Shown here piece after piece: positions 32,489 through 45,191 of a stretch of DNA of 64,000 nt; the first letter of the stretch is position 1, and each line of letters starts with the position of its first letter. The DNA is taken from contig JBEWZL010000184.1 in the NCBI GenBank assembly GCA_045837725.1, positions 186,001 through 250,000 on the forward strand. Reading direction: 5' to 3'. A model generated the notes under the pieces. That model had not been told where the DNA came from, ran no database searches, and was given only the letters and a program-made list of their open reading frames with translations. The position numbers were made by a program, and so were the translations under genes. The DNA is from Vermamoeba vermiformis. Taxonomy: Eukaryota > Tubulinea > Echinamoebida.

Positions 32489-33025
32489 ATGCTTCACCTT
32501 GACTCTGCCAAGCAAAGTTCAACAACGCAAATGGATGTCAAGAAACCGACGCTAAATTATCTTCCAGACTATGTTGAACGAGAACTTTTCAAATTTGCAC
32601 TCACCGATACAATGACCATATTTGAATCACACCGTATTACTCCAAAATATCGCTCTCTTGGCGAATTGGTCGAATGGTACAGGAAAATACCCAAAGAAAA
32701 ATACAAATCCGACGAAGAACTTTTCAATTGGGCAGTGCAACATTCAATTCAATCACCCTCGCTTGAAATATTACAGACATGCCTAAATGTAGAGATTTTT
32801 GAAGCACCTTCACATGAGCAATACCGACGAGAAGTGATCGAGATGGGAAAACGACCTTGCACAATGCAAGAGCTTGGAAACCACCTCCTTCAACACCTTG
32901 CGGCACGCAGAAAAGCATACCAAGAGCCTGAATTTCCAGGACTGAGTCGTCAAGACATACTCGAGTGCCGCACATTTCTGGCTTGCTTAATAAGGCACCC
33001 TCTGCCAAATGTAAATAGTCCTTAA
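32489..33025 (+). CDS. Orphan tandem family, copy 1 (C-terminally shortened)
   Basis: A 178-codon frame starts MLHLDSAKQSSTTQMDVKKP. The conserved body shared with the next two genes includes ERELFKFALTDTMTIFESHR, LVEWYRKIPKEKYKSDEELF, SIQSPSLEILQTCLNVEIFE and YRREVIEMGKRPCTMQELGN. I do not recognise the family. Composition suggests an all-helical, cytosolic, charged domain. Compared with copies 2 and 3, about 27-30 bases of the C-terminal part (IRYMREVGEI) are missing and the end stops early at NVNSP, where an AT-rich insertion begins. It may still be functional or be decaying. Confidence 0.75.
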   Translation: MLHLDSAKQSSTTQMDVKKPTLNYLPDYVERELFKFALTDTMTIFESHRITPKYRSLGELVEWYRKIPKEKYKSDEELFNWAVQHSIQSPSLEILQTCLNVEIFEAPSHEQYRREVIEMGKRPCTMQELGNHLLQHLAARRKAYQEPEFPGLSRQDILECRTFLACLIRHPLPNVNSP

Positions 33026-33281
33026 TAGGTTATTTTTTTGTTTTTTATGCGAGGGATCTGGAATTTCAACAAAGGGCCTGAAGAAGGGTTCAGCGCCTAA
33101 TTTGCAAAAGGCTAGCTATAGATAGAACATGTACATTATTAGTGTAATAGATACATTACTAGTAAACCTACCACAAAGCTGAATCAGTTCCGTACGTGAC
33201 ATCCACCGTGCAAAGTACTTCGTTCATTTTGTTGTTCCAAGTTGTGGTTTCGACTAACAAAGTACTAACAATAGCAATACA

Positions 33282-34022
33282 ATGAAATTTGATGGTCGTT
33301 TGCGGAATTTACAAAAAAAGTTGTTCATTGTTCAATTATTTTATACGCCTCACTTGCAGCACCGCAACAAAGACGTGTTTCAAATTGATTCAAATATTAC
33401 TAAGCAAAGTTCGATAACGGATATGGATTCAGAGAAAGCTAAGACGAGATATTATCAAAATCTTCCCTTTGTGGAACGAGAACTTTTCAGATTTGCACTC
33501 ACCGATAAAATGACCATATTTGAATCACACCTTATTAATCCGCAGCATCGGTCTCTTGACGAAATGGTTGAATGGTACAGGAAAATACCCAAAGAAAAAT
33601 ACAAATCCGCCGAAGAACTGTTCAACTGGGCACTGCAACGTTCAATTCAATCACCTTCACTTGATAAATTACAGACATGTCTCAATGTGGAGATCTTGGA
33701 GGCCCCTTCATTTGAGCAATACCGACGAGAAGTGATCGAGATGGGAAAACGACCTTGCACAAGACAGGAGCTTGCAGAGCACCTCTTTCGACACATCGAA
33801 GCGTGTAACAAAGCAAACCAAGAGCTTGAATTTCCAGGACTTACTCTTCAAGACATAGACGAGTGTCGCATTTTTCTGATTCGCTACATGCGCGAAGTGG
33901 GCGAGATCTGCTTAATAAGGCACCCTCTGCCAAATGTAAATAGTCCTTATGCGAGGGACTACATTGTAGAAGGTCGTGTGAACACTACATCTGCCGTGGA
34001 GTCTATCGCGACACCCAAATAA
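33282..34022 (+). CDS. Orphan tandem family, copy 2
   Basis: This copy encodes 246 residues from the ATG at 33282, or about 200 from the internal ATG at 33423. In the other copies the region before the conserved body is non-coding-like, so the first 45 residues are doubtful; the position equivalent to copy 3's ATG is GTG here. Shared blocks are VERELFRFALTDKMTIFESH, MVEWYRKIPKEKYKSAEELF, SIQSPSLDKLQTCLNVEILE and IRYMREVGEICLIRHPLPNV. The family is unrecognised. Identity with copy 1 is higher at DNA level around 33470-33760 than in the flanks, suggesting recent duplication or gene conversion. Confidence 0.75.
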   Translation: MKFDGRLRNLQKKLFIVQLFYTPHLQHRNKDVFQIDSNITKQSSITDMDSEKAKTRYYQNLPFVERELFRFALTDKMTIFESHLINPQHRSLDEMVEWYRKIPKEKYKSAEELFNWALQRSIQSPSLDKLQTCLNVEILEAPSFEQYRREVIEMGKRPCTRQELAEHLFRHIEACNKANQELEFPGLTLQDIDECRIFLIRYMREVGEICLIRHPLPNVNSPYARDYIVEGRVNTTSAVESIATPK

Positions 34023-34263
34023 CTTGAGGAAGTCCAAGTCAAGTCTGCGGAGACAATACGATAGAACTTGTACATTATTGATATAAATAATTATAAATAT
34101 AAATAGTTAACATACGACGCAAATTGTTCCGACTAACAAAATACTAACAATAGCAACGCAATAAATTTTGACGGTCAAATTTGCAGGTGGGCTACGCAAA
34201 AAAGTTGTTCATCGTTCATGTTTCTTAATACCGCCTCACTTGCAGCACCACAAGCAACAAAGA

Positions 34264-34884
34264 ATGTTTCAAATTGATTCTGATCTTGCCAAGCAAAGGC
34301 CATTCGCGGAAGCTCAGACAATAAATTATCAAGTTCCAGAGTACGAGGAACGAGAACTTTACAGATTTGCACTCACCGACACAACGACGCTACTTCAATC
34401 ATTCTGTATTTCTCCGAAATATGGCTCTCTTCACAAAGTGGTCGAATGGTACAGGAAAATACCAAAAGAAAAATACAAATCCGCCGAAGAACTTTTCGAC
34501 TGGGCAATGCAACGTTCAATTCAATCACCCTCGCTTGATATGCTACAGAAATTTATCAACGTGGAGATCTTTGAAGCACCTTCGCATGAGCAATACCGAC
34601 GAAAATTGATCGAGATGGGAAAACGACCTTGCACAATGCAGGAGCTTGGAAACCACCTCTTTCGACACCTTGAAGCATGCAACAAAGCATACCAAGAGCC
34701 TGAATTTCCAGGACTGAGTCTTCAAGACATTCTCGAGTGTCGCAAATTTCTGATTCGCTACATGCGCGAAGTGGGCGAGATCTGCTTAATAAGGCATCCG
34801 ATGTTCCTAAATAGTCTTTATGCGAAAGACTACATTGTGGATGACCATGCGAACGTTACATCTGCAGCGCACAACTCCAGCTAA
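34264..34884 (+). CDS. Orphan tandem family, copy 3
   Basis: From ATG 34264 (MFQIDSDLAKQRPFAEAQTI) this copy encodes 206 residues. It shares EERELYRFALTDTTTLLQSF, VVEWYRKIPKEKYKSAEELF, YRRKLIEMGKRPCTMQELGN and IRYMREVGEICLIRHPMFLN with its neighbours. The frame is open upstream to 34168 without another ATG. Gene order and shared upstream sequence indicate two successive tandem duplications. Function is unknown; no catalytic motif, signal peptide or membrane segment is visible. Confidence 0.78.
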   Translation: MFQIDSDLAKQRPFAEAQTINYQVPEYEERELYRFALTDTTTLLQSFCISPKYGSLHKVVEWYRKIPKEKYKSAEELFDWAMQRSIQSPSLDMLQKFINVEIFEAPSHEQYRRKLIEMGKRPCTMQELGNHLFRHLEACNKAYQEPEFPGLSLQDILECRKFLIRYMREVGEICLIRHPMFLNSLYAKDYIVDDHANVTSAAHNSS

Positions 34885-34975
34885 TCTTGCCGAAGAGTCC
34901 AATGAACCTCATCTGAATGTTTAAGAATGTTCTCAAGCATATTGTACATATAGTCCTAATATATTGTATGTTTAT

Positions 34976-35758
34976 TTACAAATTGAGTTCGTTCTTGGAC
35001 GCGTTGCTGAACAGATCGCGCATTCGATCCATCAAGCCGATCAACGAGCCGGCGACCTTGGACTCTCTGAGCACTTCAGGGACGTCAGGATGAGGATGCG
35101 TAGGTACCAATCGTCTCGATACTTCCATTCTGCTCGCCATATCTTCCAGCTGCTTGACAGTAAGCTTGGCGCGGAGTTGAGGGAATTGTTCCTCTTCTTC
35201 CTCGCGGATGTGGTGCTGATGGAAATCAAATCGCGATTAACGTGACGTTTAAAACATAGTAATTGCATTTTTACTTACAGTGTACTTCTTATAAGCGAAC
35301 TCTACGGTCTCAGCCCAATTCGGGTCAGATGGTTCCAACTTTTCAAGTTCTCGCATTCTAAATAAGTCAGAAATCGATTTAATAGGCGCTATAACCACTT
35401 CACTTACGCGTTATCGAGTTGAAGGTGCTCGCGCAAGACGTGTTGCTTCTCATCAGATCCATGATCCAAAAGAGAAGGATAGTAAGGGTACACATCCTAC
35501 CAATATGAATTATAAATATCAAATTTAGTAATATTATGTATAATACATACGACTTCTTCAGTCATTGAGTGAATCGCAAGCATGCGAATTAATTGCGAGG
35601 CGTATTCAGTTCTCTTCAATGGATCTTCAGTGCCACGAAGTCTAAATAAAGTTAATTATTATATTGATGTATTACTTTATTAGTGCTTACTTGTTAAAGG
35701 TATGATCAATGGCACGGTGGTCCTGGACCAAAATTTCAATCGGATCTTTTCCAGACAT
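34976..35758 (-). CDS. Hemerythrin-like (HHE) cation-binding protein
   Basis: Five exons on the minus strand (35691-35758, 35551-35641, 35408-35496, 35279-35357, 34976-35215) give 188 residues. Iron-ligand pattern: ILVQDHRAIDHTFNKL, MLAIHSMTEEVDVYPYYP, EKQHVLREHLQLDN and YTHHIREEEEEQFPQLRAKL. All HxxxE/HHE positions typical of two-helix-pair HHE domains are present. A C-terminal 60 residues (VPTHPHPDVPEVLRESKVAG) follow the bundle. The role is a di-iron protein for oxygen, NO or iron handling; the exact role is unknown. It is cytosolic by lack of a signal. Confidence 0.9.
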
Positions 35759-35998
35759 TCTGTTGAGTTGTTGTTTTTTAAGTTGTAATTTGCAACAATA
35801 ATGAATAATGACTGCTTTTATATCTGCAGGTGGTGCAGGATATCGCCAGGAGTCGCGCCATGATTGAAAATAGGAATAAAACCGCTTGAAATTTGGTTGA
35901 AAAGTGGTGGCAAATAAAAATGAACGGATCTGGCGTTTAAAATATCTCCGTAGTTAAAGATTGATTAAATCTTACTTTGTTTTCGAGGTATTTACATG

Positions 35999-38900
35999 TT
36001 AAGCAAGCGTATTGTTCAGTTGCACGAGAGCTTTGCTGCATCTGATCAGACATTCTCGCCACGACATGACCACGTCATGATCATCGCGCAGATTTCTGTC
36101 AATAACTTGTTGATTGACTTTGGCTTCGAGGTACTGTGGCAGAAGTCTAAGGCCCAATTCTGGTGTGTGGTAGTGCGGATCTATCTCCTCGCCCATGTCC
36201 ACGAACATCAACACGGCTGCGTGCAAGTACAAATGGCCTTCAATCAGCTGAATGACAAGGGCTTGGGCTGAGAGTGCGGCGTCGTGCGGATTGTGTTTGA
36301 CGTCTTCAATGACACGCGTCAAATCTTTGAGTGCCTGTTCGTCGCGCCACAGCTCGCCATCAGTTTTAGCACGCTTCATCTTGGCCACATCCCCGGCCAC
36401 AATAGCTGACACGACTAATCGAGCACGTGTCCAGAGCTCCGATTTTGATGCAATTTGTGCCACTAAGCCTCGTCGCAGAGCCAAGGCAATGACGCGTGCG
36501 TGAGCTACTGCACCAATGTGCGTGAGTGCTGTTTGAGCTTCGAGACCAGTGCTCAGAATAGCTGTGGCAAGTGAGGGTTTGTGTCGGCCAATGAACTCAG
36601 TGAGGGCATCCTTCTTGATGTACTTGTCGATCTTGTCGCGCCACACAGCGTCCACAATCTTCTCGTGCATAAATGTCTTTGCAATGAGTGGCTCAAGTGC
36701 TGCTAGCCACATTGCACTCAACTCGTCAGCAGCGCTCTCGTTGTTGTCTGGCGCTTGACTCCACAACAGCACGAGCGACAACAATTGCTCGATTTGTTGC
36801 GTGAACTGCTTGTCATCGTTGTGATTTAGTGACTGCACGAGTTCGTTGAACAACTCGCGCTTGGCTTGAATTGTCTCAAGTTTCTCAGGCTTGATCTCCT
36901 TGCCAAACACCGTGCCTACGATGAACTCCGAAGACAAAGTTTCAGCCGTGGACATGTCTCGATTGAACAGGGCCTTGTCTTCTTTGCTGTTACCGTAGAG
37001 ACTCGCATGGTTCTTCAACAGCTTGAGCACCAAGATCTTCGCATTGACGTTGACATCGGCACTTTCATTCAACACCACTCGGTCTCGAATGAATTTGAGC
37101 ACTTCAACTCGATGTTCGTCTTCGACAGGTGGTTCTTCTTCGCTGTTAGCCGGCGCTTTCAAAGCCGCATCGATAGCGGTAAGGATCTTCTCGAGATAAA
37201 ATACAGCCCAGTCCAAATCCTGTTCGGTGATTGGCCAATGGCCGTGGTGTCCCTGCTGCTTCTTGTTCAAATACGAGTCAAGGTCTAGCGAGACTGTAGC
37301 GTCCTTGGGGAGACTGTGCACGTGTTAAATAAGTCATTGAGACCGCGGCAAATGCATACCTTAGCAAGGGCTTGAGACACCTGTCAATTGACACGCGCAA
37401 CAACACGTGCAAATCCAGCACGAGCTGTGACATGTCAACGTCAGCACCGCCTTTGCTCTTCTTCGGGAAGTCATTCCATTCTTGTTCTTGTTGCAACAAG
37501 ACCACGAGTTGATGTACGACACGCAAGTTGATGCCATTGGAGATCATTTCAAGCAAAGTTTCATTCAACTAAACAAAAGCTATTAGTTCAAAGTTGCCAG
37601 GCAATTGTTGACTTACCTTTGTGTAGCTATTGAATGCCTTCCATATCGAGTTAATGTAGTAGGTTACATCTACACCATTGAGCAAGCTCACAAACTCGCC
37701 GTTCAACAGTGAAGTAGCACTTTGCACAGTCAACAAGTGGTCGTGGATGCGTTCAAAATGTGCCGCTAGCGAGCCATAAGACAACGTGCCAGGGTCCGCA
37801 TGCTTCTTTCTGTTACGTCCCTTGCCTTTACTCGGCGTGTTTGGCTCGCTCTTGTCTTCTCGTTGAGTGACGTATTGAATGGCGTCACCGATGATCAACA
37901 GCTTGATGTCGAGTGGCATATTCACCGCTAAGTCATTGATCGTTGCGTCTTCAATGACTTTTTTCAGGTCAGCGAGGTCAAGTCTCTCAAAGTACTTGGT
38001 AGCCGCAGCAGATCTGGATGCGAATTAACATTGAATAATTATGGCAACTAAATGAACTGGTACCTCTTTTGCAAGTCCTCGTGCGACAAGTTCTTCTTGA
38101 AGATGAGTGAGTGGATTAATGTCTTGAACATCCAGCTCAGTGACAGTGTCATCGGTGGATTGAACAAATCGTTGATACTAACAAGGCATTATTAGTATGT
38201 TCATTATCTACGGTCAATAGTACTACTACTTACTTTTGCAGCACTTTGGCAATCAAAAACACGTTTTGTTCAGTGATGACACGTGTCAATGTCTCAGCGG
38301 CGCTCTCGGGACTCTGTTGCAAGGCCTTGAAGTCAGGCTTGGGAATGATCTTGGTCCACTTGCCGAGCAGTTCCATCATCTTGTCCAAGTGTGAGATCTC
38401 TTGGTCATTCTAAGCAAAGTATTAGATCTATTCTATTCGAACCAATAAGGAGCTTACGTTTGCCTTGTTCTTCGTCTTCAAGGCCAATTGGGTCTCGCGC
38501 ATCAAGAAATACAAGTACGTCAAGGAGTTAGCATTAGTGCCATTGACCTTGGTCTCAATAGCTTTTAAGTCTTCCAACAACCGTGCTGGCTGTTCTAAGA
38601 CAGCGTGCTCGTATTCTTTCATGTGGTATTGAAGGGTCTCAAACTCTTTTGCGTGTTCGAGTAGCCATGACAAATGCTCGATTATAATCTGTGAAAGCAT
38701 TAGAAATAAGCGCTAGTCAGTATTAATGGAGGAACGTACCTGATAAGGCTCGGGCTGATGGTATCTCGTGGCCAAACTGACAGCAGTGCGGAACTGGTCC
38801 AAGCTCTCGGAGTGAGTCATTTGATGAATCATCTCTTTGCGATAAGTCTCGTCCATGCCAAATTTAGTCACATCAATGTCCACTGACAGACTCTTTAACT

Positions 38901-41900
38901 CGCGCACTTTGCTGAAGTCACGCAATTGGTCTTGATAGTACTTGATGTGGATCAACAGCTCGTTAGCTAAGGTCTCATTCTCGGCTGCTGTCTTCATAGC
39001 ACTAGCTGCGCCAATAGTGCCCTTGCTCATCTTTGCCTCAACCTTTTGCATGTGATGCTCGACAAATTCGAGGGCGGCGTTAGGCGAGTAGTTGTAGAGC
39101 TTGGAGCCCAACTTGTCTTGGATGTAACCCTTGTGCGTCAGTAGTTCCAAGCAGTAATAATAACACGCTAACTTGGTGCTAAATTCACTGGCATGTGCGT
39201 TGTCTCCATTGTGCGCTATCAGCGAGTCGAACAAAGACTTAGCAGTCTCGGCCTGAAGTATGTTAGACATTGTACAAGAATTGACAAGGCTTACTCGTTC
39301 GAGGCTCATTAAATAAGCAAAGAAAAGCTGAATATCGCTGTGAAGGGCTTTTTCAGCAAGGTCCAATGTTGCCTTTGCACGAGACTTCTGTGCACTGAAA
39401 GTAATTGTGCTGAGCTTGAACAATGTCTGCTTCAATGCGAACACTAGGGACTCATTGGTCGGTGCCTTGAACCGCGAGTACAAACTACGAGATTAGTTAG
39501 TAAGAGCCGTACAATATAGTCTCAATGACGTACTCGTCGCCAGCAACATAGCCAGCATTGTTCACCGAATAGAACGGATGGAAGCGCAGTCTATCGGGCA
39601 CACTGTAGTCATGTGCAAAATTGCGCATCAAGTCAGAGCTGTCGAGCTCGAGTAACTTCTTCAAGCACAAATGCAAGAACTGCGTGCTGTTGGCCAGAAT
39701 CAAGTTCATCTCGCGACTGGGCTTGATCCTCTGCCCAGACTCTTGCTTGTCATTCTCGTCTTCGTATAACTCATCGTCGCCAATCAAGTCTTCATCGTCA
39801 CTCACGACTTCATTCTCTTGCTCTTCTAGTGTATGTGACGATTGAATCTCGTGCAGGAGATTTTTGGCCTCGTTGTCAGTGATGGTAAGACCTAACTGTT
39901 GGCACTGTTGTCTGTTCTCAAGTGCTCGCCAGTACGAGATCAATGACTCAATTTCACGCTTGGAGCAGTGGCACAACGCGAAGGACAGCAATTGCATACG
40001 AGTGTCCAGGTCTTTGAACTCTTCAGTCAAGGCCAATTTCTTGCACACGGTCCAGATCGGCTTATACTGCACATCGATCAGCTCCTTGCACATCTTGCTC
40101 GCGTAGTTCCAATCATTCCTCTTGAACGCTGCTCGTGCTTCAAGCAATGCAACCATTTGAAGGTCTTCTTTGGTTCGGAGGCCAAGTAGCTCAGCTGCTT
40201 CGTTGAAATCTTGACGCTTCAAGTATGATCTACAGCCAGTTAGATCTCAAGGCCTACGTGTTCACGATACTTACTCTGGGCGGTCACTTAAAGCCTTCTT
40301 AATCAGATTCATTCTGTTCTTTTCTAATCTGATTTTCACAGGTAACATCTTCAGTCCTAACGAGGACAACTTTCTCACCGCTTGAATGAGGTTCAGCTCT
40401 TTACGCACTTCGATGCTCGGGCTCGGCATCAATCTCAAGCTGTTGAAAATGTTAGTCGGCCGAAATTATCTTCAAGACAGTGCGTACCAGTCCTCGGCTG
40501 AGTTCATCTCCGATTGATACGGGTCCGTGCAAGAGTTGAAGTACTCGGCAGCGACTTCGAGAACAATGTGCTCGGTGTTTTCTGCCAGAGCCAAGTACTC
40601 ACGAGCCAACTTGAATTCTGCGGCATGCCGTTAGAAAAAAGCACTCTAAATGTAAGATACTTACTGCCAGCACGCAACAAGCTCTGAAGATAGATCGCAT
40701 AAAGCTGGTCTCGCTTGATAAAAGTAAATACATTATCAACTAGCCACAAGAGGTCTTTGAGAATGTCACGCCACTGATTGTCATTCAAAGCAGGATGTGA
40801 CTTGACGCCCTTATTAGCGATCTTTGTCAAAAGCTTTACAATCATGTCAGACTGAGTTTTGGTGACTTCCAAAAAGAATTTAGCAGGCTTTTCTTGGTTA
40901 CTGTAATAGAACATTAGGACAAGAATAACGAGTGTTAGCGAGACATACTATTTGGTCAATCTTTCCATGGCCGAGAGATGTTTCTCGAACAAGTCAACAC
41001 GGTCCTGAAGATCTTGGACCTCGAGCTCAGCATCACTGGATGGAGCAGGCAAGCACTGCGAAACTATTAGCTTCAGTTCGCTATAGGAATCCTTTCTTAC
41101 CTCAAAGATAGTGTTCATTTGCAGCTCTGCGCTAGGTCCTGTTTGAGGGCACGCGTACATGCACTCCAATGCAAGGCGTAATAACTGGTTGTGGTTCTCG
41201 ATGATTCTGCCGCCAGGTGGCTCAGGACCAACAGGACGACTTTGTTGGAAGACCTTTGTGCACAGTGACAGCTTGCCTTTTTCAGATACTTCGACCATCC
41301 AATTGCCCAAAAGAACTACATCGAGTTAGCAAAATAAAGTAATGCATTGCGTGATCGTACCAATTCCTGGAGTGGTTGTCTTAAGGATCTTGACGTACGG
41401 CAATACGCGGTGTTGAATGTCATCGATGATAGTCTCTTCCGTGCTGTCAGCCAAGAACAACGAGATGCGCGCATAAGGTGACAGCTTATCGAGTTCCTTC
41501 AGCTTGACATCACGTGCACATTCATACACGAGCATAGTGAGCTGTTCGAGGTCATCGCGCAGAGTCTCCAGCCCTTGCACTCCGTTCTGGATGGCTAATT
41601 GCACGAGCGCAAGTGCGTTCTCAACCAAGCCAGTCTTATCTTCAATAAGAAGTGCTTTGGCCGAGTACCACAGGGTCAAACTTTCACTCGATTCAGGGTA
41701 CTGCGCGACAACGCCCTTGGGAAGCGGAACGAGTAATTTCATCTCTTGCACAGCTTCAAATGGTACGGCATAGATATCTTGACTTGGGAAGCGGAGCACT
41801 CCTTCAATGATCCATCGCTTGATTTCAGCACGCACAATCTCGTCGTTGTATTCTGACTCGTAGCTGACTTGTTTCAGTGAAACGCTAGCTTTGTTCTTGA

Positions 41901-44900
41901 AGTGACTGTCGAACGCCTTCAACACATCTTCGACTTTGATTACACTGCCCTCAAAGTTAATCTGTTTGAGGATATTCGCCTGCTCGCTCCAGTCTTCTTC
42001 GCGCCATTTTCTCGTTTCCCATTCGCCTTCAATGCTACTTTGTGCGCCAGGCAGAAGGTCGCTGTAGCGATGAGGATCAACTGTTTCGGGAATATGGTGC
42101 AAGATGTCAAGGCGATGTGGCAGTGTCTGTGAGCTGTGGTACGTGAACAAGATGTCAATGGCGTGGAACTTTTCTTCGAAACCGAAGTTGATGGCGGCAT
42201 TGACCAAGTTGCACGTTCTGAAGTGCAAGTAGTGCTTGGGATTATAGTACTCAGGTTCCGTGATGATAGCAGAATAAGTCTCGAGCCTGTCCAAGTAACG
42301 CAAGAAAACCAATCGATAGTAGACCAAATCCAATTCTTCAGGGCTTAACCTAAGAATGAAATTAGCCCGTTTCCAATCTTAGACTCATGACTCATTACTT
42401 ACTTGATATTTTCATCGTGCACAGGCTGCTTCTTTTCAGTTTCATCATCACTGTCTGACTCTTCGACAATCTTTGACTTCGGCGTTGTAATCTTCAAGCC
42501 ATACAACAGCAAGGCCTTGGCTCCCGCCAGTGTCGCTGGAACTCGTTCTTTGCACTCACGCAACACCCAATTCAAGTCTTTGATCTTGCTCAAGAAATCT
42601 TGAATGGAGTGCTTGGTGACTGGACTCGTGGCCCAACGCTTTTGGTACACGGGATCAGGATTCAAATTGTAGATTCTAGCCAATGTCAATGCATCGCCGT
42701 ACTCTTCAGCGTCTATCTTCGAGATGAACAGGCGCTCAGGTGTTGTGTTGCTAAGTGACAACAATCTGAAAGTGAATTGATCTTTGACACGCTTGTCAAG
42801 GGGCCATGATTCGTTGTCATCGCTCGAGGGCAGAATAGCGGCCATAGTACTCTTAATGATTGATCCTAGCGTAGACCCAGGCTTCGTTTGATTTTTAGCC
42901 AACGTTCCTTGTTTCTTGTCGTCTGGTTTTTCAGGCTTCTTCGTGTCTTGTTTATTTTCTTCCTCCGTTTCCTCATCACTGTCATTTTGTTGCTCGGCAT
43001 TCTCATCGAAATCTGCCGCTACTTGAACTGTTTCTTTCACGCATTCTGAGATGAAAAATCTGCAACTGGGATTAGTATTGATGAAAATTTTGGATGTCAT
43101 TTAGTCACTTTTACCTTCCATCAATAGCTCGAGTGACATGAGTGTCAGGTGCAAATACTTCAGGCTGTGAGCCCAACAGATTCGTCAATTCATTGCTGTC
43201 ATCAACAGGACCGACGACAATAGTCCAGCCTCCTTGACCGACGATTGTCAACTTGTTGAGATCCCACCAAGCAATATCACGAACAACTAAACAGTGTTAG
43301 CATTGATGTAGCGTGTTGTATATGAATCTTACTTGATTGATCGTTGCTGCCTTTAGTGACATTTGTTTTTGCCGTTGTTTGATTGGTGGCACTGTACAAG
43401 GCTTGAGAAGTCCATCGTTTGATTCTCAATAGTTTGTTAACGTCCCAAATGACAACTAGACCGTCAAGATCCAATGTCGCAAGGAAATTTCCGTCGGGCG
43501 AGAAACAAACTTTGTGCACGATGACTTGACCTTTTTGAGTGCTGAGCTGGTATGCCCTTCGTGCGGAAGATATCCAGCCTATAATATGTTTATAAGGACA
43601 CCTTTCTAATATAAATCATGTTATCCATACCTTTGTTAACGGGCTTGATGTTCTCATCTTGAGGTGGAAACACGCGCTCATAAAACGGTTCTTCGTCAAG
43701 AACTTTCCACAACGAGACTTGACTGGCTGTCGCTGAATCTAGTGTGATTAAAGTGAGTATTAAGAGCTAGTAATATATAATAATATGCACGTACTATTAT
43801 TCAATTCTCCGCCACCGCCAATCGCAATCAATTTCTTCTCGTGATGATAATCCATGCACGTCGAGACGAAATGTAAATTCTCCAAGTTGAGAATAGTGTC
43901 TGCTTTTTTATATGGTGGTAATACCAACTTTTGTGCTAGTGCTACCGGCTCGGATCTACCAACAAAAATTAGCTTGTGTAACGGATCCATATTGCAGTTA
44001 CTTACTTGAGGGTCTTTGAGATAAATATGCGCAATAACATTCCTTGATAGTCCAGCAAGAACAATTCCTCGCTAAATTTAGTTATTAGAATGATTGAAAA
44101 GAGAATTTAATTCTGTTCTCGTACCACTGCGGATCTATTGCTGAAGGACGGCTAATTAAAGCAGCGATAGATGATATTGAAGGTACACCATGAAGTACTA
44201 CACGACGTGGTGCTTCTGGAGGGAAAACTAAAAATAGTTCCGATCCACTAGCCAAAGCCAGCCACTGACCGCCAAATGCCAACGAGAATTTCTGCCACTG
44301 ATCCGTGGCATTAGGCACTATAGTAATACTTATTAGTATACTACCAAAATAACATCTGAATTTTTTATATTAATGTATTTGCAAACAAGTTAAATCTTAA
44401 TTTTGACCTGATCTCACCTTTAAACTGAAATTGGTTCATGTGGAAATCATCGTTATCAAATCTAAGCTGTATTGTATCCAATTGTGATATCGCCAATGCA
44501 CTTCCATCATCGCTAATCAAGATCTGGTGAGGTTGTTTTTCTTTCAAGAAATTTTGGTAGGCCAAGGGCAGAGCCGTCGTACTGCCCGAGCTGAATTTTT
44601 TAAATAATCCAATGGCATTAATTATACCGCCAATATAGTCTAAATACAAAATTGACGTCAGATCTGGCTGCTCGTGAAAACCCAACGTGTAGTCAATTTA
44701 ACTTACTCTTTCCAGTATCAATAATTTTATTTGGTATTTTAATCCATTTTTTCTTCGCGACTTGGTGGTTCTGAAAGCGAATATTAATTTTGAAAAATTA
44801 AAATTATTTTCAGATGCAAATAATTACCTTTAAAATAACCTCTTGGTCAATTACAGACAAGTCATATAAAATTGAGTTTCTTTTAGCATTTTCCTCGTGG

Positions 44901-44932
44901 TCATTGCTATTTCTGCTTGTATTTGACTCCAT
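35999..44932 (-). CDS. NBAS: NBAS-like subunit of the Dsl1/NRZ tethering complex
   Basis: This is a very large minus-strand gene of some twenty exons. The first exon begins at 44932 (MESNTSRNSNDHEENAKRNS, then ILYDLSVIDQEVILK, compare human TILYDLL). The N-terminal part forms beta-propeller repeats (KVCFSPDGNFLATLDLDGLV, VIWDVNKLLRIKRW). The centre matches NBAS well: PERLFISKIDAEEYGDALTL, FLSKIKDLNWVLRECKERVP, LRYLDRLETYSAII, ILFTYHSSQTLPHRLDILHH. Later blocks such as CHCSKREIESLISYWRALEN match the Sec39 region. The last exon (35999-37321) is helical. NBAS works with ZW10 and RINT1 in Golgi-to-ER retrograde tethering and has been linked to nonsense-mediated decay. The internal exon map is not resolved here in full. 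Confidence 0.9.
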
Positions 44933-45191
44933 TGGATGGGTGACGTCAGATCAAGATCCAAAACTTTGCTTTGCTCGAAACACGATCCTAATCTACAATC
45001 ACCATAACGATAAATATACACTACTAATAGTGTGGTATACAATGTGCTTAATAGTTTGAAAGAAAATCGTTGACCTGCCGTGCAATTTTTCCGTTGTCCG
45101 TGCAGCCCATTATTTTTTTATTTGAATTGAAGAGACCAAAGGCCGAGGTGTAGAAAATATATTTATACTTTGGTGCTCTATCGATAACAAT

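Noticed and set aside
35996-37288. Plus-strand frames over the NBAS last exon
   Set aside because: Mirror images of the long minus-strand coding exon.
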